Assembly (NCBI GenBank): GCA_947652605.1
Contig: OX393580.1
Coordinates: 20,294,159-20,358,158 of the forward strand
Direction of reading: 5' to 3'
Source: Elmis aenea
Taxonomy: Eukaryota > Arthropoda > Insecta > Coleoptera > Elmidae
DNA: 64,000 bases
Under the pieces are notes generated by a model that had not been told where the DNA came from, did no database searches, and worked only from the letters and a program-made list of their open reading frames with translations. Shown here in pieces: positions 35,119-46,990 of the stretch. Within the stretch, counting starts at the first letter, position 1. The number at the start of each line of letters is the position of its first letter. The translations under genes were made by a program, and so were the position numbers.

Positions 35119-36790
35119 CCCTCCTGTTATGTTCACGTTTTGGTAACACGTATGGTGTTCGGGTCAATATGACCCGAATAGCTGCTATTAAAATTATGAC
35201 GTTTCTGTGCTATAATTTAGCGTGTTTATTGTAAGGTAACGTAAGAAACAAAAATGGAATATTTAGTAACCAAGAATTTTATTGGAAAAAGCTAAAGTTG
35301 ATTAACAACTTTATAAATAACAACATAATATTATATAACAAACAACATAAAATTAGTTTAGGATTACATTTTGGACAGTAATGATATACGTGACATTTAC
35401 AAAAGTATTTTGTTCAATTACAACAAATAATGTTAGTCTTGTTGTCATTGGAAGATGGACAAAAGTTGCATCTTTTACGTTTGTTAGTAGCAGTTGCTCG
35501 TTTCTCTACTTCGGCAGTACTGCGGCGGACTTACTTTGAGGTATGTGTTTTGTTTCTTGTAGCAATGGAGTTACCAAGGAGGTGCCTAGTTCTCCGAGAA
35601 ACAGTCGACGTCTCGTAAGTATATCAGCATTCCAATTTGGATTAGTTACACACCACAACACAAATCCATTGTATGCAGAGACATCCATAATATTGTAAAA
35701 GACGGTAATCGGCCAACGTTTGGTTTGTCGTCTACAAGTATAAGTTATTGCTAACTTGTCCTAAGTGTCTACCACATCTTTAGTTTTATTATAATCTAAA
35801 ATCAAAAGTGGTTTCTTGTGATTTTCATTACTAATACCCGAGTCATGATGCAATGTGCTTAGAAGTATTACATTTTTATTTCTCTTTGGAATATATGAAA
35901 CTATTTTGTTTCTAGGAAAATAAAATTTTGATGATAAGATTTTCATCCAATTTTTAATAATTTTTGGCGATAGCTTGGCTTTATTTTTTCTGATTGTTAC
36001 CAGCAAGTAATGTTTCTTTTCAGTAACATTTGCCTCTATTCGTAAGAAGTAAAAAAATTGTCGCATATTACACTGTGTTCTATTAGACCATTAGTAAGAA
36101 CCAGCACTACCCTCTTGCCTTGATCTTTTTCTGGTGCTCCTCCTTCTGGTTTACCAAGGTATATTTCCATATTGTACGCGTAAGAATTTTCGGAATTGTA
36201 AAGTGTCCAAATTTTCATTCCGTTCTTAGCTGGTTTACTAGACATATACCTACTGTCGAAATGGATAACGGCCTCTGAAGCGTATCAGTTGCTTATCTAC
36301 AGTAACAATTTCATTCAAATTGTAAAGTTTTGGTAGAACCGCGACCCATTCATCCCATAATTCACGTACAGCTGCCAATTTGTCGGTCTGGCGTCGTTGT
36401 GGGCGAGTTCCTTTGTCATCAAAGCAAATAACCCTTGAAATAATGTGAAGCCGCTGTAGTGACATAGTTGTTCTGAATACGGGACGACCAACGTTTCCAT
36501 CCCATAAACCAGAGGTTGCTTCTCCATGGGATCTATATACGCCAGCTAAAATAAGTACACCAAAATACGCTTCTAATTCTATTGCAAGGATTTCCTGAAA
36601 TTGCTTACCATAATTTTTTCCCCTGGATATTGGACATCTTCAAAATTAAATTCACTATTTTCGGTGTAAAAAACAAGAAAAATGTAGATTTCACCTCACT
36701 TATTCTGGATACGGTGTAAGTTATTAGGCCCGGTTTTGTCCTAATAATATTTTCCATCGAAAAACTTCCTTGTTGATTTGCAGGTCCAGA
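35119..36790 (-). mobile_element. Dead piggyBac element
   Basis: The 3' terminus reads CCCTCCTGTTATGTTC after TTAG (a likely decayed TTAA), with a subterminal palindrome GGGTCAATATGACCC at about 35161-35175, as in many piggyBac ends. The transposase reads leftwards from about 36760. No matching 5' terminus was found up to 37100, so the 5' end is lost or diverged. Confidence 0.8.
35365..36765 (-). pseudogene. piggyBac transposase, frameshifted
   Basis: Blocks in order: RTKPGLITYTVSRISEVKS, FFTPKIVNLILKMSNI, YFGVLILAGVYRS, SLQRLHIISRVICFDDKGTR, then IVTVDKQLIRFRGRYPFRQ (first catalytic Asp), SSKPAKNGMKIWTLY, VICDNFFTSYE (second Asp) and LDYNKTKDVVDT (third). The C-terminal Cys-rich zinc finger (RCNFCPSSNDNKTN, then CKCHVYHYCPKC) ends near 35371. 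Blocks are separated by frameshifts (for example at 36245-36250) and stops (one inside the zinc finger). It is not functional. Confidence 0.92.
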
Positions 36791-37879
36791 GTTTCACTTG
36801 ATAGTGCCATCTTTAGAAGTGACGACTATACTGGTATCAGCATTGTATGAAGTTATAACTTGTTAATTTTACCGAATAATTCTCGTATTTTAACACTTAT
36901 CTCACATTATTTAGCTTATAGTAATAGTCTCAGAAGAGATTGTGGACTGTTTCTTGGAAAATATTCTCCCATACAGTCAGGATCGCATTATACATATCAG
37001 ATTTTAAATGATATTGTCGCCAATGATGTTTAAATCAAAGGAATATAATAAAATATAATTTAAAAAAAAAACACTGCTTAGAGTAGTTCTACACGCCCAG
37101 TTCGAACGTTTTAAAAACCTCTTTTCTTTCTCAAGTAAAACCATTCCCTTGAAAATAGCGCAATTGGATGATTGTCTTGTAAAAGCACGTCTTATATAAT
37201 TTAATATTTCTCTTTTAAAATTTCAAATCTGTTAGCATCATTAATTACGTGAGAAATTTTGTCGCAAAGCATCACAATGCGCTTTCATGTATTAATTTAC
37301 TTAAGAAATCTCTTGCAACTACTTGTATAATTCTCCAGTTACAATGACGTGATGTCTGTTCCACATTTATAAAAAAGCTTTTAATCTAACGAAGCCCAAG
37401 GGAGTCCTAACCGAAAGTAACTAAAAAAATTCAACGACTACAAAATAGGAATCAAATTAATCCATTTACTTTATATCAAATTTGACGCGACAAAATTCAA
37501 AAAAGTTTTAATCTTATTATTATCAGCAAGTAATATGATTAGAAACTGTACTTTCATAATATTAATTAATTATCTATCTTTTAGGGACATTTTGTAGAAA
37601 GTGTTCTGGTATTTGTTGCGATGCTGGAACAGCAGTGCATAGAAATCGCTTTATTTTTAAATTTCTTGATTGTTCAACCTTACTTTTGTGTGGTCGGTAG
37701 GACCTTTAAAACTTTAAATAAAAACTCATTGTCTTTTAAAAGGCTAGTTAAAAATAAATGTGAATTATAATTGCGTTTGGATGTTATTTTTTTAAATGCG
37801 TAAGTCTGCGCTTACATTACAACCTTATTCGCGCGAAATGAGCTTAGCGCGTATGCGTCCGTATTCGCGCTAGTTAAGG
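36791..37879. other. Intron, nothing recognised
   Basis: AT-rich; searched for the missing piggyBac 5' end and for coding motifs without success. Confidence 0.45.
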
Positions 37880-38006
37880 TAATTCCGGTAGATATGCCCC
37901 ACTGGGAGAGATGCCTCGGTTTTTCTATTTTTTCGGAGACTACAAAGTTAAAAATTATTAAAAGGTGATTTTTTAGCTTTAGGTGGGGCAACTGTCCCGA
38001 AATTAC
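37880..38006. mobile_element. Possible short MITE
   Basis: GGTAATTCCGGTAGATATGC then CCCAC faces GTGGGGCAACTGTCCCGAAA then TTAC. The two ends are about 75% alike. No target duplication was identified. Confidence 0.4.
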
Positions 38007-38355
38007 TATATATCATGGGCCATAGGATCCACTTAGAAGACTATTATCTTTATCATTATTAACTTCTGTATTTTAATATTACTTTACTGATATATAACCA
38101 AGAACTTAGGTCATAAGGTTTAACAAATACTTTTAGTTATTTTAGAACTATCATAGATATTTCAATTAGTGCATAATCATAAACTTCCTTTTTTATTACC
38201 TTATTATGATGTTTTTCTAGTATATAAACTTTTCTTATCATAGGTATTTTAAACCAGTTGTAATATTTGATGTCAAGCTGACATAGCGTGTTCAGCTCAA
38301 TAAAAGTTTTTTAAAACTCACTTGCTGTTTTAATTAATTTAACTCGCGAATCAAA

Positions 38356-38872
38356 CAAGTTTATATGCCAAAGAATATAAATTTAAACTTTTCTTGTTTT
38401 TTAAGGTGGAAATTAAACATTTGCTTCCCTTCCTGCTACCACTACGTTTTGATGCCGATTTGAGTCTTTTTCAAGCGGGTTTTTAATATCAATCAATATG
38501 CTGTTTTATCATTGATACTGTGTTTGTGTTGTTGTATATCGATCATTTCTATAATTTGTCTTGGTTTTTTTTAAATTTCTTTTTGTAAAAGTACTGTTTA
38601 GTCAAAATTAACTTTTTAACTATTTTTTCCAACAGACTTAAACTTTGAATCTACCCAATCGTTGGCTCATAAAAAAACTGTCATATATAATTTAACAAAA
38701 CGGGCAATTCAACTTCTACATTCTACAACCAGATAAAAAAAATGAAGCACATATTAGCACAAAACAAACCGGCATCGAAACATTGTGGTAGCAAGAAGGA
38801 AGCAAGTGTTTAATTCCACCTTAAAAACCTAGAGAAGTTTAAATTTAATAATCAAGAAAAGGTATAAATAAA
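38356..38872. mobile_element. Foldback/MITE with ~95-bp arms
   Basis: ATTTAAACTTTTCTTG and GGAAATTAAACATTTGCTTC at the left are repeated inverted at the right (GAAGCAAGTGTTTAATTCC, AGAAGTTTAAATTTAAT). ACCACTACGTTTTGATGCCG faces CGGCATCGAAACATTGTGGT. The loop is about 290 bp of AT-rich sequence. Confidence 0.75.
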
Positions 38873-39681
38873 CACCAACCAATTCGAGGAATATGTGTAG
38901 GTTTGTAGGTACATAAAACGACAAAGAAAAGTATTTGACATTTATTACACCAGAAAAAAACATTTAAATAAATTCATTACATACTTTTATACAATTTTAG
39001 TCAAAATGTATAATTAATAAAAAATTTTAAATCTACGCCACAGATTTGACTTTTTAAAATTTTTTGTAACAATTTAAACATCAATACAATTTTACTATAA
39101 AATTTTATAATCACGAAACTAATTCAGTGTTTTTATAAATATTGTCCTTCGTGCGCACTAAGTTAAATTAATTTGCCCCTGAAAGGGTTCATTTCGAAAC
39201 TTTCGGGTCTCGATTTGTAAATTTATAAATAAATCCGAAATTTTACGTTGTTGTCTTCATTTATTGCCTCCTGACGCTTTCTAAACGACACTTTGACAAC
39301 TATATTCAAAAGAACGTTTAGTGTATTGTTTGAAGTGATACTTGCAGCCACATGTTGAACTTTCAAATGTAACAGAAGTTTTTAGTAAACTTTTGTTGCA
39401 CAGATTTGGCTTAAAATGCTTCCCAGGTATTTTTTTTTTTAATACACACACTCGCAATTATTTGTTATTCGCCCTTTAAATTTTCTCCCTATAGTTTTTT
39501 ATTAAGCGTTTTCTGGAACTTTACAATAGTAGTTTGTCTATCTCAAAATTTTTGCTATCGTTTAATCAAGTAAAGTTGCTTTAACTTTCTATTACTTTAA
39601 ATAATTCGTTATTACTTTATTTTCAAAGCCACAACAATTTACTTATTATTTTATTCTTGAGGCTTTCGCGGCCGTTATCCA

Positions 39682-39872
39682 TAATACAATCTTGGTTTCC
39701 GGGTTTGGAACCGCGTCTTCTATATTTAGAAGTAGTTGACGTTTCGACCATTGTGTCTTGGTCTTTTTCAAAACGAGTCGTTTTGAAAAAGACCAAGACA
39801 CAATGGTCGAAACGTCAACTACTTCTAAATATAGAAGACGCGGTTCCAAACCCGGAAACCAAGATTGTATTA
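39682..39872. repeat. Perfect 191-bp palindrome (95-bp arms, 1-nt centre)
   Basis: I compared both arms base by base: 39682-39776 and 39778-39872 are exact reverse complements around the single G at 39777. Each arm contains GACGTTTCGACCATTGTGTC, sharing GACGTTTCGACC with the snapback at 17149-17390. The same peptide is therefore readable on both strands; those frames are artefacts. Confidence 0.95.
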
Positions 39873-41240
39873 ATTTACTTATTGTTCATAAATAATAGAT
39901 TGTAAATTAATCATAGATGCCAATTTAAAAAAAAAAACAAATTTATTTTCAAATATTGTTCCACACTGAAAATAATTGAATTATTTTCATTAAAACAGCA
40001 AACACAACTTCGGCTCCAATAATTACTCTCGAAACTAAGGCTTTTGTGAAAAACATTTTAAGCTTAATTTAGTCTTTTATGACAATCTTCAACCTTATTT
40101 TATATAATAATTTGCTGGATTGATAACAAGCATGATAAAAAACTTACTGCCTCTTGGAAATTATTTTCCAGTTGTTTGTCGTCAGCCTAGCTCTTTGTGT
40201 TAAAAAAAAAAGATCGTTTGTTCCTTTAAAGTTTAAATTCCTTTATTATTATAAATAAGCTTAATTAATTCTCGAAGTATTTCTTGTTCATGTACAAAAC
40301 CAGTTTTAAGGCTCCTGTTCCTTAATCACTTGCAGTTTGTCAAATAAATAAGACGGCAACTGATGAAACTAGTCGATCTCTAATCTATTTATTTAGTACA
40401 TTTTAAGCCGATTAAACTTTTATTTGAGATAAATGTGCACGGTATAGAAAATAGCAACGAAATAACTTGATTGCTTATATCTTCATCATAATTTATTCCT
40501 TACCGCTAGCACGTGCTACAAAACAACCCTAACATAAACATAATACCGGAAATAGACAACAAAGCAATAATATTTACACCTATATGTGCAAATTGTCGTC
40601 TGTTTGGTTCGAATGTGTGTAAATATAGGATAATGCCAGTATTTACCAAAGCGACGCTGCATATAAAATTTTATGTTGTACGCCGTGAAAATGAAGTGCA
40701 ACTGTTTAAACAAATTGTCGATTATAGCTTTAATAAAGTTATTGAACATAAGTATATGGTGAATGTTTGATATTTAAGTGATTTATTTTAAATAAAAAGA
40801 TGTACAGTTTAATTAAGATATAACATCTTACTTTAAAAAACAATTAATGCTAGTTTTGAGAAACGAGTCTTTTTATCACTAGACATAAATTTTTGTTGTT
40901 GAAAAGTTTATGAAACTTACAAATTTTGATGTATTTTGCAATTTTGGTCCATTCTCTTTGTGAGAGATTTCGGTGTCAATTATGTCAAAATCTTTATTGT
41001 CATTTTAGCAGTAAAATGATTATATGCAATAGTTTATTGTTAATTTTGTGAATTTCTGTTCGTTTAGCTTCCATTCTTTAAAAATTAATACAATGGCATT
41101 GTGTAAAGTTTATTTATTTTGAAAATGTTTAAAAATAAAAAACGATTTACTGACAAACAAAAAACAGTGTTGAGACTAATTTAGCTTTACTTTAAAATGC
41201 GAATTTTTTGAAATGAAATAAGTGATAATCAAACTTATAT
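39873..41240. other. Intron, nothing recognised
   Basis: Two mutually antisense frames at 40513-40770 lack family motifs. No repeat structure was noted. Confidence 0.45.
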
Positions 41241-41487
41241 ATACAGGGTGGGGCACGGGAACCGACTGTTTTTAAATTGATTAGTACTCGGCCATTAAGA
41301 AAGGTAGCGTCGTGTGACAGGTGTCATTTAATTCCTTAGCTCAAAGCATTTTATTATCTACTAACATGGAGCCGTGGACACTAGAGCACCGCGGTTCAGC
41401 GCGAGTTTCGCCGCAGATTCAATATTTATAGAAATGACTCTGTTCCCGCTCATGACACAATTTTACGTTGGGTAAACTTTGCCACCT

Positions 41488-42009
41488 TCGGGCTATGCAG
41501 CGGTTTTTCGTGTAATTGTCGCGGATTTTCAGCAGCCCCATACCGACAATTTTGTCTGTTGACGGCGCCATTAAAGTGGAAATGTACTTCATCGCTCATG
41601 TCTACATTTTGCTCGAAGAGTGCAAGCATTTCCTGTGCAAAAGCAATCGTTGAGGGTAATCCCTTACATTCAATTTCTGCACAACCGCTTGTTTCTATGA
41701 ATGGAAACGTAGTTCACCATACAAAATCCGTCTTACAGTACGATTGCTGATGTGAGTGCAGCCGAATGTCTCCGAGCAGAGCGACCTGGGCTTCGCAGTT
41801 CCGCTTGTCTGACTCTTTCCACGTTCTCTGGAGTACGCATAGTACGTTGGGGGCCGGGCGGATTCTTTTTCATCATTGGGCCTCTTGTTCGAAGATTGTT
41901 TACCCAACGTAAACTTGTGTCATGAGCGGGAACATAGTCATTTCTATGAATATTGAATCTGCAGCGAAACTCGCGCTGAACCGAGGTGCTCTAGTGTCCA
42001 CGGCTCCAT
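41488..42009 (-). pseudogene. Mariner transposase middle section, broken
   Basis: On the minus strand: WTLEH after ATG 42009, then after a deletion NLRTRG, RTPENVERVRQAELRSPGRS, ARRHSAAL, NRTVRRILYGELRFHS and VVQKLNVRDYPQRL in shifting frames. MSDEVHFHFNGAVNRQNCRY follows (the first catalytic Asp block) and NPRQLHEKPLHSPKVAK. The DGA and PDLS blocks are absent. Frames shift several times, so it cannot make transposase. Confidence 0.85.
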
Positions 42010-42012
42010 GTT

Positions 42013-42379
42013 AAGGTGCATTTAAATCAGAGCGAACAGAAGCGAACGAACGAATTCGTTCGGTCAAGCTCGCGCAATTTGCATGGCGAAGCGAAGGAGA
42101 GCGAACGAATTCGTTCGCGTTCGCACAGGTTCCGTCGCGTGTCGGTAAACAAGCGGATCATCAAAGAAAGTTCGTGCTCGATTTGCATGGTGCATTTTGT
42201 AGCTAGCGAATTCTCTATCCGACATGGTTTGTTTTCAGGTTTTCACACTAGCGCGGATCATCAACGAATGCGAATGTTCGTTCACATTGCATTGCGCAGA
42301 GAACGACCGAACGAACGAATACCTAAAAACCCGTTCGTTCGTTCGTTCGGTTCTGTTCGCTCTGATTTAAATGCACCTT
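42013..42379. mobile_element. MITE with CGAACGAA motifs, 3-bp TSD
   Basis: The 367-bp element begins AAGGTGCATTTAAATCAGAG and ends CTCTGATTTAAATGCACCTT, an extended inverted repeat that continues through CGAACAGAA / TTCTGTTCG. GTT flanks both sides (42010-42012, 42380-42382). The interior is rich in CGAACGAA and its complement. A 3-bp duplication is compatible with a PIF/Harbinger or CACTA-like origin. Confidence 0.85.
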
Positions 42380-42500
42380 GTTGATAATAAAATGCTTTGA
42401 GCTAAGGAATTAAATGACACCTGTCACACGACGCTACCTTTCTTAATGGCCGAGTACTAATCAATTTAAAAACAGTCGGTTCCCGTGCCCCACCCTTTAT

Positions 42501-43581
42501 ATTATTCAAAATATTTATTTTTTGATAAAAATGTTCATTCTAAATGTAATGGTTTTACCTTCGCTGGCTTAAATGCTTTGATATATTATTTGTCTAGCTG
42601 AATTACTTAATTAATTATTACCATTTATCAAACAATGCAAAACCCTGTTAGTAAAAAAATTTATTTTTGAAAAATTTGGTAAAAAGCTTTAATAACATTT
42701 AATTGGGTTGCAATTTCTCGAAACAGTTTGGTCTTTTTTGCAAAATATTTGAATAATTTTGAGGGTAATGTTTAAAAATTCATTTTTTGACCATTTGGTT
42801 TTGCAAATATTAAAACTTATTGTTTAGTTGCTACGGGTTTTGAAAAATATAAATTATTTTAAAAGTAAATTGCATCGAAAAAATAAATTTTTTGCTCTTC
42901 AGTATTTGAATAAATTGTTGAAAATAGTTCAATTTTTCGAAAATATCATTCTCTAAAGCTAAAAACGTTTTTTTCTTTGCAATTAATTTTTGAGCCATTT
43001 TGTGCCCAAAACACCGAATCTAATATTATTTGTAGTTGCAAGTGTTTTTGCTTTCTTTTTAAGCTTAATTTAGTATGTTTACGATATTGTTGATAATTTT
43101 GAGGTTCGTTTAACTTTATCTATCCATAATGTATACAAACACAACGGGTTACCATTTTACCTAGCAATAAATAATATTTTTATGTAACGAAAGACATTAA
43201 TGGCTCTCGTTACGCGGTCAGCATACTACATCAGAACATTTAGCGGTTAAAAATTATATTTTCAGGGATGGCGTACGTTGTGAAGGTTAATTTTTCATTT
43301 ATAAGAAATTCGTGTTCCAGTCGGCAATTAAAAAAATGCATTAGCTTTCCAAGTATACGAGAACCCGGACAGGCCGCCCATATAAATTGCCGCTAATTTT
43401 TAACCTTGCCGCCATAAATATTATAAGTTGTTTTAATATTTCCGCATTTATCATCGGCCCCTTTATCGTTGTCGTGTTTGCTTGTAGTTTTTTATGTTGA
43501 AAAATGTTAAGTGATTTCGCGGTTTTTAAATAACGGGAGGAAGTCTGTTAAATGAGTTAAATAATTTTGCATATGATTGGG
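42501..43581. other. AT-rich intron, nothing recognised
   Basis: No coding motif and no long inverted or tandem repeat was noted. Confidence 0.45.
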
Positions 43582-44150
43582 ATTGGGTCTACCAAGATTC
43601 ATCAAAAAGCAATTCCCGACTACCTTTCACCGAATATCAATTCACAGCATACACAATTCACCGACTACAGTTCACCGAATATCAATTCACCGCATACGCA
43701 ATTCACCGCATAAGCAATTCACCGCATCATCGAAAAATAAATGGATATAAATTACATGAAATATGTTAATTAACGATCGAAGAAAAAAGGAATTTGTTGT
43801 TAAATTGTTGTATTTTATTTGTTTCTTACTGTGTTATAATTGCTCTAGACCTGTGATATTAATACGTAAAACAACGTTTGAGGGCCCAACCACGTTATAA
43901 AGACGACACGAGCCATAATTGAAAACTGTAAAAATATGAGTAATAAGTACGTACTCAACCCCAAAAAGTGCAGCCAATGTACAGGATGGTCAATCACCTA
44001 TTACTTTCTGATCGTTAATTAATATATTTTATGTAGTTTATATCCATTTATTTTTCGATGATGCGGTGAATTGCTTATGTGGTGAATTGCGTGTGCGGTG
44101 AATTGCAGTCGGTGAATTGCTTTTCGGTGAATCTTCCGGATACCAATGGG
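43582..44150. mobile_element. Foldback with GGTGAATTGC minisatellite arms
   Basis: The left arm carries repeated CAATTCACCGCATA and ACTACAGTTCACCGAATAT units (43600-43725); the right arm carries the complement, GGTGAATTGC units (44085-44135). Inner arms match well (TCGAAAAATAAATGGATATA against TATATCCATTTATTTTTCGA). The outer ends, ATTGGGTCTACCAAGATTC and GAATCTTCCGGATACCAAT, are imperfect inverted copies. No coding sequence. Confidence 0.82.
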
Positions 44151-45344
44151 ATTACCGGAAAAAATACTTTGCGGGTTTTACAAAATCAGTTTCGATAGAT
44201 AAAAGCGTGTATGTCATTTAAAATAGTGCTTTTTGTTTTTAATGACACATAGAGTAAAGTTTATCGTTGCTGTTGTTAAATGTTGCAGCAAAACTATTGT
44301 ACATTGCAAAATGGTGAAGTATGTCCAATAAAAAGTCGTTTTAAAATTAAGTCAAAACATTTGAACTAGTCCTAATGTTTTTTTTTTTTTAATGTATAAA
44401 TCCGATGTGAAATTTTTCGTTGAGAATAATTTAGCCGCCTGTTATGGCTTTGATTTAAAATGCTAGTGACATATTTTTTGTTTACAAGCTTAATTTAAAT
44501 CGCTTGGTGCCCAAAACCGCTAGTTTTTTAATAAAATATAAACAATATTCGCTTAAGGTTTATTAACATCGTTTATCAAGATAAGCCTCTAGAATATACT
44601 AGTAGTGTTCCGCTTTTGTTTCATTCGTGTTATTACATGGCCACCTTTGTTCCGAAACCTCCAACTTCGATACAATTTATCGCACGCATTATGTTTTTGC
44701 TTTTTGTTCGAATGTCAAATAACTCTCTTTGACAATTTTACCCCTTTAAGTAGTTATAAGCTGCGCTGTGTAGCAATAATTAATACTGTTAACTGGTCCT
44801 TTTTGTTTATGATTTATCGAGCGTTTTTGGTCGTAATTTGCGTACTTGCTAATAATTCGTATGCTAAAATTTACGTTTTCGTTATAAAACGTTGAAAAGT
44901 CGTTTGTACTCTGTTGATTTAATTGCTTTTTGGGTGTTTCAAACGTTGTTGGGTATGTTGTACACTAATTGAGGACTCTTAGACATTATTTCGGTGAAAT
45001 ATGCATAATGAAGCAGAATGAGTCAATTTGTTGCCACTGTGATGTTAGTTGTTTTGTTTTAGCACGCGATATAACTTTATAAATAGGACTATAGCGAAAC
45101 TTTAGGAAGCCAGAAGCGATTCAAGTAATGATTTATTACTTAAAGACGGCAATAACATATGTATATGTTTTGAAAAAGAATTTCTTTTGATGATGCGTTT
45201 TATGTTTTTTATTGGCATACGTTCGTTAAAAACCGCTCAACATTTTTAAAGCTTTTTTAATATTTTGAAAAATGTACCAAAGCAATTGATTGATTTGCAA
45301 ACAATTTCTCAGTTGGCTTGATATTTTGTGAAATTGTTAATCAT
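44151..45344. other. Intron, no feature recognised
   Basis: A 96-codon frame at 44605-44895 (plus) has no recognisable domain. No repeat structure was noted. Confidence 0.45.
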
Positions 45345-46103
45345 ATACGGTGTCCAAAAGAAATGGAATATGCTATATATCTCAGTAAATATCCACTTTA
45401 GGGAAAATATTTTGAATAAAAGTTGTTTGGTACTTAGTTTTCCACCATAAGACAAAATTGAATTATTTTTTTTTTTTCGAATAACAAAAGCGCAATGAAA
45501 AACAATTGAATTTTTTTTAATGGCAAGATACCCCCATATTATACTCATTCGATAGAGAATTGTTTTCTCTTTTTAATGATGCAAAACGTTAGTACCCTTA
45601 CTTAATCAACTTTTTGAGAAAAACGCAAAAATTATTTTAATTGATTAGTATTTATTTTTAACAAAAACATCATCGGAACTAAAATTTTTTGACAAAATTT
45701 ACAATAAGTGTTCAAACTGTGAACCATTTACAGCTTGGCAATGATAAACTCTGTTTTTAAACCCGTTTATAACATTCCCAACCATTTCAGGTGTAATTTC
45801 TCTAATACGTTCTTTTAAATTTTCGATATTCTCCGGCCTCTTAGCATACACTTAATTTTTAAGGTGACCCCATCATTGAGAAGAGAAAAAAAAATCTATC
45901 AAATGAGTATAATATAGGGGTACCTTGCCTTAAAAAAACTTCAATTGTTTTTCATTGCGCTTTTGTTATTCGAAAAAAAAAATTAAATTTTGTCTTTTGG
46001 TGGAAAACTAATTACCAAGCAACTTTTATTCAAAATTTTTTTCCCTAAAGTGGATATTTACTAAGATATATAGCATATTCGATTCCTTTTGGACACACTG
46101 TAT
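45345..46103 (-). mobile_element. Foldback mariner-type element
   Basis: ATACGGTGTCCAAAAGAAAT at the left faces GATTCCTTTTGGACACACTG then TAT at the right. The inverted arms run about 230 bp (to about 45580 and 45870), for example AGCGCAATGAAAAACAATTG against CAATTGTTTTTCATTGCGCT. The centre holds the C-terminal end of a mariner-like transposase on the minus strand. Confidence 0.85.
45700..45860 (-). pseudogene. Mariner-like transposase C-terminus
   Basis: An uninterrupted minus-strand frame reads AKRPENIENLKERIREITPE, then VINGFKNRVYHCQAVNGSQF and EHLL before a stop. This is the usual C-terminal tail of mariner-like transposases (helix with R..I.P.M, then the C....G..FEHL ending). The catalytic domain is missing. 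Confidence 0.8.
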
Positions 46104-46117
46104 ATAAATTAAATATA

Positions 46118-46990
46118 TCGAGATTTTTACAGCCTCTTTGCCCTTCTCGCACCCCAGATGCAATTTCTTCCTATTTTCACACATCTCCTTTGTTAAGTCT
46201 ATTTATTCCATTGCCCCTTTTACATTATCTTTCCATTTCTTCCGTTCCATTTCTTACGTTCATGTAGTTCCCTTACAAAATTTTTTTTTGCCCATCTATA
46301 ATCAGCCATTCTTTCTTTTTCTTATTTCCGTGTTTCCTATATGGTCCAGTTTTGTGACTCCGTAGCATCTTCTTTAAAAGTTGATCACTGTCGCCTCTAG
46401 AGATCGTTTTTGTCACGTTTTCATCACCCAATTTTCTGATCCGTTACGTTACGTAACTCTGTTGTTATAACTTTCCTTTTCGATACTTTATCTCCAATGT
46501 CCGTATCATCCGACCCATCAGAGGTTATAGTCACTACGAAATATTTATATTTCCTTGTTTGAATTCTGAACTTCCTAATTTTAAGGCTTTATCCTTTCCC
46601 CCTACAACCATATATTCCGTTTTTTGCATATTAATCTCCAGACCCCATTCTGTATATTCTCCTATTGGTTTTTTTGCCATATAATTTAGATCCTGTTCAT
46701 CTTCGGCCATTATGACTTAGTCATCTGCGAATATCAATGTTAAAATGTGCTCATCATTCTTTAACCAGTTAGATAATGCTGACTTAATGTAAATTTTAAA
46801 GTGTAATATTGCTTGTCTTAGACCTTCATCTACTTTAAGGCTTCTGATAGTATCCCTACATGTTTCATACGACTTTTGTTATTTGCGTATATTTCATTCA
46901 CAGTATTTATTAGATATTTATTAATGCCGTTTATCTCCATAGCTTTCCAAAATTAACTTGTCGGCCCGTTGTCATAGGCTTTTTTCAAAT
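46118..46990 (-). pseudogene. LINE reverse transcriptase relic
   Basis: On the minus strand, in shifting frames with many stops: KKAYDNGP (from KAFDxV), INGINKYLINTVNEIYANNK, then after decay QMT..W.KMNRI (the remnant of FADDxVIMAEDEQDL), then EINMQKTEYMVVGGKDKAL, SGMMRTLEIKY-like debris and GNTEIRKRKNG. The order matches the RT core and thumb of an insect LINE. It abuts the mariner foldback at 46103. Confidence 0.75.

Larger units (their letters stand above)
41241..42500 (-). mobile_element. Rearranged mariner (DUF4817 group) with two 5' ends
   Basis: The right part reads from the terminus at 42500 (revcomp of CGTGCCCCACCC) on the minus strand through ATG (42009), WTLEH, an internal deletion and the mid-transposase to about 41488. 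The left part, 41241-41487, is a second inverted copy of the same 5' end, with the same deletion junction (GAGCACC then CGGTTCAGCG), in place of the normal 3' end. A MITE (42013-42379) has landed just upstream of the ATG in the right arm. It belongs to the family of the element at 8664-9485. Confidence 0.85.

Noticed and set aside
39646..39905. Two ~70-80-codon frames with the same peptide on opposite strands
   Set aside because: They result from the perfect palindrome and are not genes.
40513..40770. 85-codon plus and 77-codon minus frames over each other
   Set aside because: Mutual antisense, no domain recognised on either strand.
44605..44895. 96-codon plus-strand frame, hydrophobic
   Set aside because: AT-rich, hydrophobic by composition, no family motif.
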